NCBI RefSeq assembly: GCF_051124815.1
Contig: NZ_CP118487.1
Span: 62,001 to 126,000 of the forward strand
Length of the DNA: 64,000 bases
Direction of reading: 5' to 3'
Source of the DNA: Azospirillum sp051124815
GTDB taxonomy: Bacteria > Pseudomonadota > Alphaproteobacteria > Azospirillales > Azospirillaceae
Within the stretch, counting starts at the first letter, position 1. Each line of letters begins with the position of its first letter. The notes under the pieces were generated by a model. The model worked only from the letters and a program-made list of their open reading frames with translations. It had not been told where the DNA came from and made no database searches. Below are positions 41,751 to 50,964 of the stretch, one piece after another. Position numbers and translations under genes: made by a program.

Positions 41751-42509
41751 ATGCCCGATGGCGAAAAGATCCGGCGCCTCGCCGGGCTTCTCCTCGAAGC
41801 CCGCGCGGCGGCGGCCCCGCTCGCGGCCCTCCCCGACGACCTCGCCTCCATCGACGCCGCCGGGGCCGACGCCGTCCAGCTGCTGTGCGCCGACCGGCTG
41901 GGTCCGATCGGCGGCTACAAGGTGCTGCAGGTCGCCGACCGCGACGGCAGCATCGGATTCATCCCGGCATCGGCCATCGAAAGGTCGCCGGCGATGCTGG
42001 ACGCGGCCGGGTGGCGGCTGAAGATCGAGATCGAGATCGCCTTCCGCATCGGCCGGGATCTGCCCGGCCGCGCCGACGGTGCGCCCTATTCGGTCGAAGA
42101 GGTGAGGGCGGCCGTCAGCGGAGCCTTCGCCGCCTTCGAGATCCTCGGCTCGCGCCTGCCGCCGAACCCGCCGGCGCCCGCCGCCCGCGCCGACGCCATG
42201 AGCAACCACGGCCTCGTCGTCGGTCCCGAGCTCGGCGACTGGCAGGGGGCGGTCCGCGCCGATGTGACGGCCACCCTCGCCATTTCCGGCCGGGTCGTGG
42301 TGTCGGCGACCGGTGGGCACCCGTCGGTCGATCCGTTCCATTCGGTCCCCTGGCTGGCCAATGCCCTCGTCCGCCTCGGCAGGCCCCTGGTCGCCGGGCA
42401 GGTGGTGACGACCGGCGCCTTCGGCGGCAGCCATCCCATTGCACCGGGCGACGAGGCCGTCGGCGAGATCGCCGGATTTGAACCAATCTCCATCAGGCTG
42501 GCACCATGA
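41751..42509 (+). CDS. 2-keto-4-pentenoate hydratase/FAH-family protein
   Basis: A 252-residue member of the fumarylacetoacetate hydrolase superfamily, hydratase-decarboxylase (MhpD-like) branch. Features: GPIGGYKVLQV, the metal-site Glu residues in LKIEIEIAFRIGRDLP, AFEILGSRL, AMSNHGLVVGPEL, then VPWLANALVRLGRPLVAGQVVTTG. It would hydrate or dehydrate a 2-keto acid. The start is ATG 41751, with a GTG 9 bases upstream as the alternative. It lies 16 bases after the sialidase-fold gene and overlaps the SDR start by 4 bases. A FAH-type enzyme in this setting suggests the pathway passes through a 2-keto-3-deoxy acid. Confidence 0.8.
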   Translation: MPDGEKIRRLAGLLLEARAAAAPLAALPDDLASIDAAGADAVQLLCADRLGPIGGYKVLQVADRDGSIGFIPASAIERSPAMLDAAGWRLKIEIEIAFRIGRDLPGRADGAPYSVEEVRAAVSGAFAAFEILGSRLPPNPPAPAARADAMSNHGLVVGPELGDWQGAVRADVTATLAISGRVVVSATGGHPSVDPFHSVPWLANALVRLGRPLVAGQVVTTGAFGGSHPIAPGDEAVGEIAGFEPISIRLAP

Positions 42510-43213
42510 GCACCGGAAATACACACCAGGGCGGCGCCCCCACCTGCCTCGTCACCGGCATCAGCTCCGGCATCGGGGAGGCGATCGGCCGGACGCTCCT
42601 CGACGCCGGCTGGCGGGTGATCGGTCTCAGCCGCACGCCGCCGGTGACCGCGCGGGAGCGTCTGACCCATGTCGCCGTCGATCTGTCCGACGCCGGCGCG
42701 CTCGACCGTGCGCTGGCGACCATCGGCCCGGTCGACGCGCTGGTCCATGCCGCAGGCATCCTCCGGGTCGGGCGGATCGGTGAACAGAAACGCGAAGACG
42801 GCGCCGCCATGTGGCGGCTCCATGTCGAGGCCGCGACCCAGCTCGTCGAGCATGTCGCACCGCGCCTGCCGGACGGCGGACGCATCGTCCTGCTCGGCAG
42901 CCGCACGGCGGCCGGTTCGGCGGGGCGGGGCCAATATGCCGCGACCAAGGCAGCGCTGACCGGTTTGGCGCGGTCCTGGGCGATCGAACTCGCCCCCCGG
43001 CGGATCACGGTGAACGTCATCGCGCCGGGCGCGACCGAGACGCCGATGCTCAGGGACCCCAGCCGGTCATCGGTCGCGCCACGACTGCCGCCGATGGGCC
43101 GCTTCGTCGATCCGGCGGAAATCGCGGCACTGGCCCTGTTCCTGCTTTCGCCGGGCGCGGCCAGCCTGACCGGCCAGCAGATCGTCGTGTGCGGCGGTGC
43201 GTCGCTGGTGTGA
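42506..43213 (+). CDS. Short-chain dehydrogenase/reductase (SDR)
   Basis: A 235-residue classical SDR. The NAD(P) site is TGISSGIGEAIG (18-29), then VHAAGILRVG. The catalytic Ser is in LLGSRTAAGSAG and the YxxxK motif is QYAATKAAL, followed by APGATETPM. It is the last gene of the catabolic operon and probably oxidises a hydroxyl of the acid sugar to a keto group, which would prepare a substrate for the kinase/PdxA2 pair. The ATG overlaps the hydratase stop (ATGA). An intrinsic terminator follows. Confidence 0.85.
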   Translation: MSTGNTHQGGAPTCLVTGISSGIGEAIGRTLLDAGWRVIGLSRTPPVTARERLTHVAVDLSDAGALDRALATIGPVDALVHAAGILRVGRIGEQKREDGAAMWRLHVEAATQLVEHVAPRLPDGGRIVLLGSRTAAGSAGRGQYAATKAALTGLARSWAIELAPRRITVNVIAPGATETPMLRDPSRSSVAPRLPPMGRFVDPAEIAALALFLLSPGAASLTGQQIVVCGGASLV

Positions 43214-43232
43214 CGCGGGCGTCTGGTCGGAC

Positions 43233-43263
43233 ATCGATCATGGGCGGCGGTGATCGATTTTCC
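43233..43263 (+). terminator. Rho-independent terminator of the catabolic operon
   Basis: The 8-bp perfect stem ATCGATCA / TGATCGAT with a 10-nt loop is followed at once by TTTTCC. It lies 20 bases after the SDR stop on the same strand, closing the nine-gene operon. Confidence 0.7.
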
Positions 43264-43415
43264 GGATTCGGGACCAGAGCGACGGTCTCGCCGGACGGAA
43301 GCCTTGCAAAGCCGCAAATCTTTCCGGGAAATCATTTCCGATCTTCGCCCTTGTCGGTGGTATCGGCGCCCTGCCGCCTGCTATAGATTGATTTTCTGCG
43401 ACAGCCCTCCCGCCG

Positions 43416-44327
43416 ATGACGCCCGACCGTACGAACGCCGCGCTCACGATCCTCGATTATTGGCAGGCCATCGAAGCGCTGTCTCCCGCGGCTCCGCCGA
43501 AGAACGACCGCAGGGATCACGCCTGGACGGCGGCGGACGAGACGACGCTGCCATGGCATGAACGGATGCGTGCCACCTATGCCGAAACGCGCGACCGGCG
43601 GTGGCGCTTCCAGGTCCATATCGGCCTGTTCGAGATGGAGAAGGTGGTCGAGGAACTGCGCGAACGGCTAGGCGTGGACGATGACGAGGAACGTCCGCGC
43701 GGTCGCGAGGCGTCAATGGTCTGCCTTTGCGTCACCGCCGACGGCCACCCCTTCGGCGTGCCCGCCGTATCGGCGGTGCCGTGGGCGATGAACGAGATCG
43801 CCGAGGCCAAGGGAGAGTTGCGTTTCGGCGATTTCGGCGCGGTGGAGGAGCGGATTGCGACGCGCATCACCGATTATCTCGCCGAACGTGAAATCCTGGA
43901 GTCGGAGGGGGAGGGGACCAATCCATCGGGCGATGCGCCTGCGCTGACGTTGGCCGATTGCGACGCGATCGAACCCGATCTAATGAACAGCTTTTTCCTG
44001 CGTGATCTGGGGCGTGTGTCCGCCGCCGTCGGACGTGGCGACCATGCCTCGGGTTTGGCCGGCTACCTGCTCGGCCATGACGGCGGTGTCCGATGGTTGA
44101 TGTGTGTTGCGCTGGGCTATAATCTGAAAACCCTTTGCCACTTTAAGACTGCATCATGGCCGCGCTCCCGCCGTTTCCCGATAGTCCGTTGTGGATCGCT
44201 TCCCTCAAGGAGCGTCCGAATGATCCGCAATCCGACGCACGGCGACTATTGCGTGAAGCCTTCCTCGGAATGCGGGCAAAGGCGGCCGTTCTCGTGGCCC
44301 AGATTCCGGGAGACATCCCTGGCCTGA
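43416..44327 (+). pseudogene. Probable truncated N-terminus of a large helicase/ATPase-type protein
   Basis: The frame opens ILDYWQAIEALSPAAPP and runs with good coding character to about 44,085 (MNSFFLRDLGRVSAAVGRGDHASGLAGYLLG). The composition then changes, and from 44156 it overlaps the next gene in another frame down to a stop at 44327. The opening YW..IE.LSP and the LNSFFL.DL-type segment remind me of the N-terminal region before the motor of certain large bacterial SF1-type helicases, but no Walker motif is present. The 172-base overlap and missing motor suggest the 3' part was lost when the downstream gene arrived. It could also be a real protein of unknown function. Confidence 0.4.
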
Positions 44328-46714
44328 CCGTTCACGACGTCAGCCATCTTGATGCCCTTTGGAGCATGGCATCGATGATCGCCGGCGAGGATTACCTCAA
44401 CCCGAAGAATTTTACCCCGGCGGAGGCGTTCGTGTTGGGTGGGGCGATCCTGCTGCACGACGCCGCGATGAGCCTCGCCGCCTATCCCAATGGCATGGAG
44501 GGCTTGCGCCTGACCGACCAGTGGCGGGACATGATGGCGCGTCTGAAGGCCGATGGCGTGGCTGAGGCGGAGATCGATAAGCAGGCCCTGCCAGCCGTGC
44601 TGCGGGTGCGGCACGCCATCCAGGCCCAGGCCATCGCTACCGCTGGATGGAAAGCTGAGGGGGGCGACGAATATCTGATCGACGACGGGGAGTTGCGCGA
44701 ATTCTACGGCGAGATCATCGGCCAGATCGCGCACAGCCATTGGTGGCCGGTGTCGCGCTTGGAAGGTGAATTGGGGGAGCCGTTGAACGCCGCGCGCCGC
44801 CTGCCCGATGACTGGACGGTCGATCCGGTCAAGGTCGCCGGTCTGCTGCGGGTGGCCGACGCTGCCCATCTCAGTTCCGACCGCGCTCCCCGTTTCCTGA
44901 TGGCGATCACCCGTCCCACCGGTGAATCGGCCCGCCATTGGACGTTCCAAACAAAGCTGGCCCAGCCGCGTGTCAAAAGCGACCGGCTGACCTACACATC
45001 CAGCGGAGCCGGCTTCACTCTGGAACATGCCGACGCTTGGTGGCTGTGTCACGAAAGCCTGAGCATGGTTCAGGAGGAACTGCGCGCCGTCGATATCCTG
45101 TTGGCCGACACCAACCGCCCGCGTCTTCAGGCGAGGGAGGTGGAGGGGGCGGGATCCCCCGAACGGCTGGCCAAGCTGGTCCGGGTCAAGGGGTGGCAGC
45201 CGGTGGACGCGCGGGTGACGATTTCCGACGTTCCGGCGCTGGTCCGCACCCTGGGCGGGGCGCAGCTTTATGGTGACGATCCGACCGTCCCTTTGCGCGA
45301 GTTGATGCAGAACGCCTGCGACGCGATCCGCGCCCGGCGCATATTGCAGAAAAAGCCCGAGAGTTGGGGCACCATCACCGTGCGCTTCGATGAGACCGCC
45401 GAGGGAACCTGGCTGGAGGTGCTGGATGACGGCATCGGTATGTCGCCTCGCGTGATGACGGGGCCGCTGTTGGACTTCGGAAAATCGTTCTGGCGCAGTT
45501 CAATGGCTGCGGAGGAGTTCCCTGGTCTGGCAGCGGCCGGGATGGAAGCGACTGGTCGTTTTGGGATCGGCTTCTATTCCGTGTTCATGTTGGGTGACCG
45601 GGTGACGGTGACGTCGCGGCGCTACGATGCAGGGTTCGACCAAGCCCGGACGCTGGAATTTCGTGGCGGTGTCGAAATGCGGCCCATCCTGCGTGCACCG
45701 ACCGAGAGTGAGCGTATGGAGGAGCCTGGAACAAGGGTTCGGGTGTTGTTGGCTAAGAGGCCTGACGAACAAGGAGGGATTTTGTGTTGCGCAAAATCCT
45801 GGGGAGGAAGTGAAATAGCTGATCCTGCAACTCTACTTGCTTACCTCGCGCCAGCCATCGACGCAAATCTTAATTTTTCTAAAGATGGCCTCACCAATGT
45901 TTGTGTAAGAGCTAATGATTGGATAACTCTAGATGGCGATAAGCTTTTGGAGCGAATTTTTTCCAAATCTCGGAAGCCTTTGTCGCATGAACGCAAAGCG
46001 CTGGAGCAATGTGCGAAAAGTTTAAGGCTTTTAACCGATGACCGGGGTAAAATATACGGTCGTGGCTGTGTATCAGTCGATCGGTCGTTCGGTATAGTTG
46101 CTGTTGGAGGATATTACGCTGAACAGGTATCGGGTATTTCAGGGATTTTTCTTGGTGCAACCGACATGGCAACACGTAATGTTGCTAATTTATTGACTCC
46201 TGCAGATATTCTCTCTCGTTGGTCTAGCGAACAAGCAAATATTATTTCAAGCCTTCTTCAAGAAGATCCAGATGAGAATCCGGTGGGGATTATCGCAGGA
46301 TGTGGTGGGGATATAAGTGGTCTTAAGTTTATAAAAAACCGAGGCGTAAATTTAAATAAAGAGCAATTTATAGAAGAGATTAAAGGGTTGGACAAAATTT
46401 ACTTATGTGACGATGGAGATTTATCTTACGATTCTGACGCTGACGACGTGATAGAGCGTGAATTTGAAAGCGGATTTATAGCGAATACGGACGCATTTTT
46501 TATTTACCGCCGAAAGTCTCCGCGATATGGGTCTATTTTTACAGGGCGCTCAGTCTATTCTTACAATAGCCCATGCCCATTTAAAGAACTTTTTATGAAA
46601 GCGCTTAAAGAAGTGTGGAAAGATTTCCAAGTTGAGGATGACTTTGAATGCATAGGAAGCGTGGATGATATAGAAATTCGAAGATATGCGGCCGTTTACT
46701 CAAGGTTGAGATGA
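44156..46714 (+). CDS. HD-domain plus Hsp90-like ATPase protein, probable defence gene
   Basis: An 852-residue protein. An N-terminal HD-like region has HDVSHLDALW (60-69) and LLHDAAM (99-105), the His-Asp pairs of HD hydrolases. A GHKL (Hsp90-type) ATPase follows: N-box PLRELMQNACDAI (about 379), G1 LDDGIGMSP (about 423), G2 GRFGIGFYSVF (about 467). Then comes a C-terminal region with no domain I recognise. Codon use is GC-rich up to about 45,770 and then turns AT-rich to the end (for example YLCDDGDLSYDSDADD), so the 3' third may come from another source. HD/Hsp90 fusions of this size occur among accessory defence genes, but the function is unproven. It converges on glmS. Confidence 0.7.
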   Translation: MAALPPFPDSPLWIASLKERPNDPQSDARRLLREAFLGMRAKAAVLVAQIPGDIPGLTVHDVSHLDALWSMASMIAGEDYLNPKNFTPAEAFVLGGAILLHDAAMSLAAYPNGMEGLRLTDQWRDMMARLKADGVAEAEIDKQALPAVLRVRHAIQAQAIATAGWKAEGGDEYLIDDGELREFYGEIIGQIAHSHWWPVSRLEGELGEPLNAARRLPDDWTVDPVKVAGLLRVADAAHLSSDRAPRFLMAITRPTGESARHWTFQTKLAQPRVKSDRLTYTSSGAGFTLEHADAWWLCHESLSMVQEELRAVDILLADTNRPRLQAREVEGAGSPERLAKLVRVKGWQPVDARVTISDVPALVRTLGGAQLYGDDPTVPLRELMQNACDAIRARRILQKKPESWGTITVRFDETAEGTWLEVLDDGIGMSPRVMTGPLLDFGKSFWRSSMAAEEFPGLAAAGMEATGRFGIGFYSVFMLGDRVTVTSRRYDAGFDQARTLEFRGGVEMRPILRAPTESERMEEPGTRVRVLLAKRPDEQGGILCCAKSWGGSEIADPATLLAYLAPAIDANLNFSKDGLTNVCVRANDWITLDGDKLLERIFSKSRKPLSHERKALEQCAKSLRLLTDDRGKIYGRGCVSVDRSFGIVAVGGYYAEQVSGISGIFLGATDMATRNVANLLTPADILSRWSSEQANIISSLLQEDPDENPVGIIAGCGGDISGLKFIKNRGVNLNKEQFIEEIKGLDKIYLCDDGDLSYDSDADDVIEREFESGFIANTDAFFIYRRKSPRYGSIFTGRSVYSYNSPCPFKELFMKALKEVWKDFQVEDDFECIGSVDDIEIRRYAAVYSRLR

Positions 46715-46807
46715 GATACACAGGGCATCTATAGAGTACAAGCTGTTAAGCACAAGTATCCTCAGCGCTGTCTTTGCTGCTTTGAGTGAAATCCTCAACT
46801 TTTGTTT

Positions 46808-46829
46808 CCCTCCCCCAATTGGGGGAGGG
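46808..46829. other. 22-bp perfect palindrome between the HD/Hsp90 gene and glmS
   Basis: A fully symmetric sequence centred on CCCAATTGGG (arms CCCTCCCCCAA / TTGGGGGAGGG). It could fold as a cruciform or hairpin between two convergent genes. A true intrinsic terminator would need a T-run, and none follows on either strand. Confidence 0.6.
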
Positions 46830-46835
46830 CGTTGA

Positions 46836-46934
46836 GAGCCTGTTTGAGATTGCGGCAAACCGACGACATGCATCGGCATATATCGCGATTCAATCGCTAC
46901 ATATTGTGTTCCTAACCAATTCTCAAACAGGCTC
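46836..46934. mobile_element. 99-bp MITE-like element with 14-bp terminal inverted repeats
   Basis: GAGCCTGTTTGAGA (46836-46849) and TCTCAAACAGGCTC (46921-46934) are perfect inverted repeats framing about 70 bp of non-coding, AT-richer DNA. The sequence resembles IS5-family ends as I remember them. It holds no transposase, so it would be a non-autonomous derivative. A target-site duplication is not evident (flanks TGA and TGC). It lies 12 bases from the glmS stop. Confidence 0.6.
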
Positions 46935-46946
46935 TGCCTCACTAAG

Positions 46947-48773
<1,827 letters not shown>

Positions 48774-48825
48774 GGACCTGATGCTCCTGAATGGATGCCG
48801 ACCGGAGAGAAGACCCGAACCGACC

Positions 48826-50178
48826 TTACGCCTTTTTCGCTTTCTCGTTTTGCTTCCGTTCGCGGAAGCGCTTTGCCCAGCCGGCGTACAGCTTCTGGCT
48901 GCCGCGGGCGACGGCCAGGGCGTCGGCCTCCACCGCCATCGTCACCACGCTGCCGGCGCCGACGATGGCGCCGTCGCCGATGACGACCGGGGCGACCAGC
49001 GCGCTGTTGGAGCCGATGAAGGCCCCGGCGCCGATGTCCGTCCGGCTCTTGGTGAAGCCGTCGTAGTTGCAGGTGATGGTGCCGGCGCCGATGTTGGCCT
49101 TGGCGCCGACGCGGGCGTCGCCGATGTAGGTCAGGTGATTGGCCTTGGCCCCGGCCTCGATCACCGCGTTCTTCACCTCGACGAAATTGCCGATGTGGAC
49201 GTCCGGGCCGATCTCCGCCCCCGGACGCAGCCGGGCATAGGGGCCGATGACGGCGCCGCTGTCGATGCGCACGCCTTCCAGATGGCAGTAGGGCTTGATC
49301 TCCACCCGGTCGCCCACCGTCACGCCGGCGCCGAAGAAGCAGCCGGGACCGACCACCACGTCGCGGCCCAGCCTGGTGTCGACGCTAAGGAAGGTGCTGT
49401 CGGGGTCGATCAGGGTAGCGCCGTTGTCCATCGCCGCCTTGCGCAGGCGGCGCTGCAGCAGCTTTTCCACCTCCGCCAGTTCGGCGCGGGAATTGACGCC
49501 GACCACTTCGGCCGGGGCGGCCTCCACCACGGCGCAGGCCATGCCGGCGCGGCGCGCGATCTGGACCACGTCGGTCAGGTAATATTCGGACTTGGCGTTG
49601 TCGTTGCCTACGCTGCCGATCAGGTCGAACATGCTGGCGCCGTCGAACGCCATCAGACCGGCGTTGCACAGGGTGACCGCGCGCTCCTCTTCGCTGGCGT
49701 CGAGATACTCGACGATCTTCTCCAGCCCGCCGCGGGCGTTCAGGATCAGCCGGCCATAGGCGCCGGGATCGTCGGGACGCATACCCAGCACCACCACCGC
49801 CGGGTCGGCCGCCTGCCGGCGCGCCTGCACCAGCGCGCGCAGCGTGTCCGGCGTGACCAGCGGCGTGTCGCCGTACAGCACGATGACGTCGCCGGTGAAG
49901 CCCTCCAGCAGGCCGAAGGCGGCGCGCACGGCGTCAGCGGTGCCGCGCTGCTCGTGCTGGACCGCGGTGGGGTAGGGGGCGACGGCGGCGGCGACGCTGT
50001 CCATGCCGGGACCGACAACGACCACCACATGGTCGGGATCGAGAGTCTTCACCGCGGCCAGCACATGCCCGACCATCGGCCGGCCGGCGACCCGGTGCAG
50101 CACCTTGGGCAGATCGGATTTCATGCGCGTGCCCTTGCCGGCGGCGAGGATCACGCAGGCGAGCGGACGATTGGCCAT
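48826..50178 (-). CDS. glmU: Bifunctional GlcNAc-1-phosphate uridyltransferase/GlcN-1-P acetyltransferase
   Basis: A 450-residue two-domain enzyme that makes UDP-GlcNAc. The N-terminal pyrophosphorylase has VILAAGKGTRMKSDLPKVLH and, later, GRPMVGHVL. The C-terminal left-handed beta-helix acetyltransferase shows hexapeptide repeats, ending with VGAKANIGAGTITCNYDGFTK, which holds the acetyl-CoA/substrate site residues. Length and motifs are as in the family. It is the first gene of the glmU-glmS pair. A Lys-rich tail (RKQNEKAKKA) ends the protein. Confidence 0.97.
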   Translation of the reverse strand: MANRPLACVILAAGKGTRMKSDLPKVLHRVAGRPMVGHVLAAVKTLDPDHVVVVVGPGMDSVAAAVAPYPTAVQHEQRGTADAVRAAFGLLEGFTGDVIVLYGDTPLVTPDTLRALVQARRQAADPAVVVLGMRPDDPGAYGRLILNARGGLEKIVEYLDASEEERAVTLCNAGLMAFDGASMFDLIGSVGNDNAKSEYYLTDVVQIARRAGMACAVVEAAPAEVVGVNSRAELAEVEKLLQRRLRKAAMDNGATLIDPDSTFLSVDTRLGRDVVVGPGCFFGAGVTVGDRVEIKPYCHLEGVRIDSGAVIGPYARLRPGAEIGPDVHIGNFVEVKNAVIEAGAKANHLTYIGDARVGAKANIGAGTITCNYDGFTKSRTDIGAGAFIGSNSALVAPVVIGDGAIVGAGSVVTMAVEADALAVARGSQKLYAGWAKRFRERKQNEKAKKA

Positions 50179-50436
50179 GGTGGTGTTCCTGGTCGGACCT
50201 TGTGTGGAGGGGGGAAACCGGTCGCAAAAGGCGTCGTACTTGAGCCGGGAAAGGTTAAGACATCACTGCCGGGATGGACGAGGCTTCTTCCGGAGTGGGC
50301 GCCGCACCATCGGCAATTCCGAAGGTGGTGTGCCACAGCGCGCCGGAAAAGCCCAAGTCAACTTTTGTTTCAATCTGCAATAAACGAATGTTTCCAAAGG
50401 GTTGCCTGCCCAATATCCTATGTTTTCCGTCGGTGG
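50179..50436. other. Upstream region of glmU
   Basis: It presumably holds the minus-strand glmU promoter. A fairly AT-rich stretch lies at about 50,360-50,430. I saw no specific operator or gene. Confidence 0.35.
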
Positions 50437-50830
50437 TCATCCAGCTTCGCGAGGGTGGCGTCCGCCCGTCGTCGCCGGTTTGCCTGACGTGTGTAAATTC
50501 CAAGGCTTTTCAGTGACATGTGCCTTGACCAGTACTGGTACGGAGGTAGCGTTTCTCCCCGACTCAGTCAACTCAACCTTTAGGTCCGCGTGGCACGGTA
50601 CCCAAAGCCGGGTACTGGTCTTTTCCTGGGTAACCTGGATCTCGCAGCCGTCATAGTCATCCCACCGCATCGTGACGAGGTCCGATGACCTCCGGCCGGG
50701 GGGAGCGGCGGAACCACGGCCCGGCGCATAGGCTCCTTGATGGTGGCGATGGTGATGTCGGCCCACCTGCGTCGGCGCGCTTTTTCAATGGCGGTTTGTC
50801 TGTATCGGCGCAAATCGCCGAAGGACTGGC
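50437..50830 (-). pseudogene. Decayed tyrosine recombinase (phage-type integrase) fragment
   Basis: A minus-strand frame (50437-50766) contains GRRSSDLVTMRWDDYDGCEI, then QVTQEKTSTRLWVPCHADL, matching the first catalytic Arg box and the beta-hairpin/Lys segment of tyrosine recombinases. It is followed by VPVLVKAHVTEKPW. The preceding residues match only in a second frame (50580-50813), so at least one frameshift has occurred. The C-terminal half with the second Arg, the His residues and the Tyr is missing. Next to glmU, it marks a past integration or excision event. Confidence 0.55.
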
Positions 50831-50964
50831 GGGATGCCGGCCATGGGCGGCTTGACGAGAACGAAAGATTGGTGCGCCTGCGTTGCGAACTGTTCTCATA
50901 AGCGGAAAATTAACGGAGGGCGGAGTAGAATAATCGCACTGTCCGGAATTTGGTAATCGCTGCG

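Noticed and set aside
37385..41851. A 1488-codon minus-strand open frame
   Set aside because: It lies antisense to the aldolase-end, TAXI, TRAP and sialidase-fold genes. Its translation is low-complexity His/Arg/Gln/Asp-rich, a common artefact of GC-rich third positions.
46808..46829. Intrinsic terminator shared by the HD/Hsp90 gene and glmS
   Set aside because: The palindrome is perfect but neither strand has the T-run required, so it is listed as a palindrome only.
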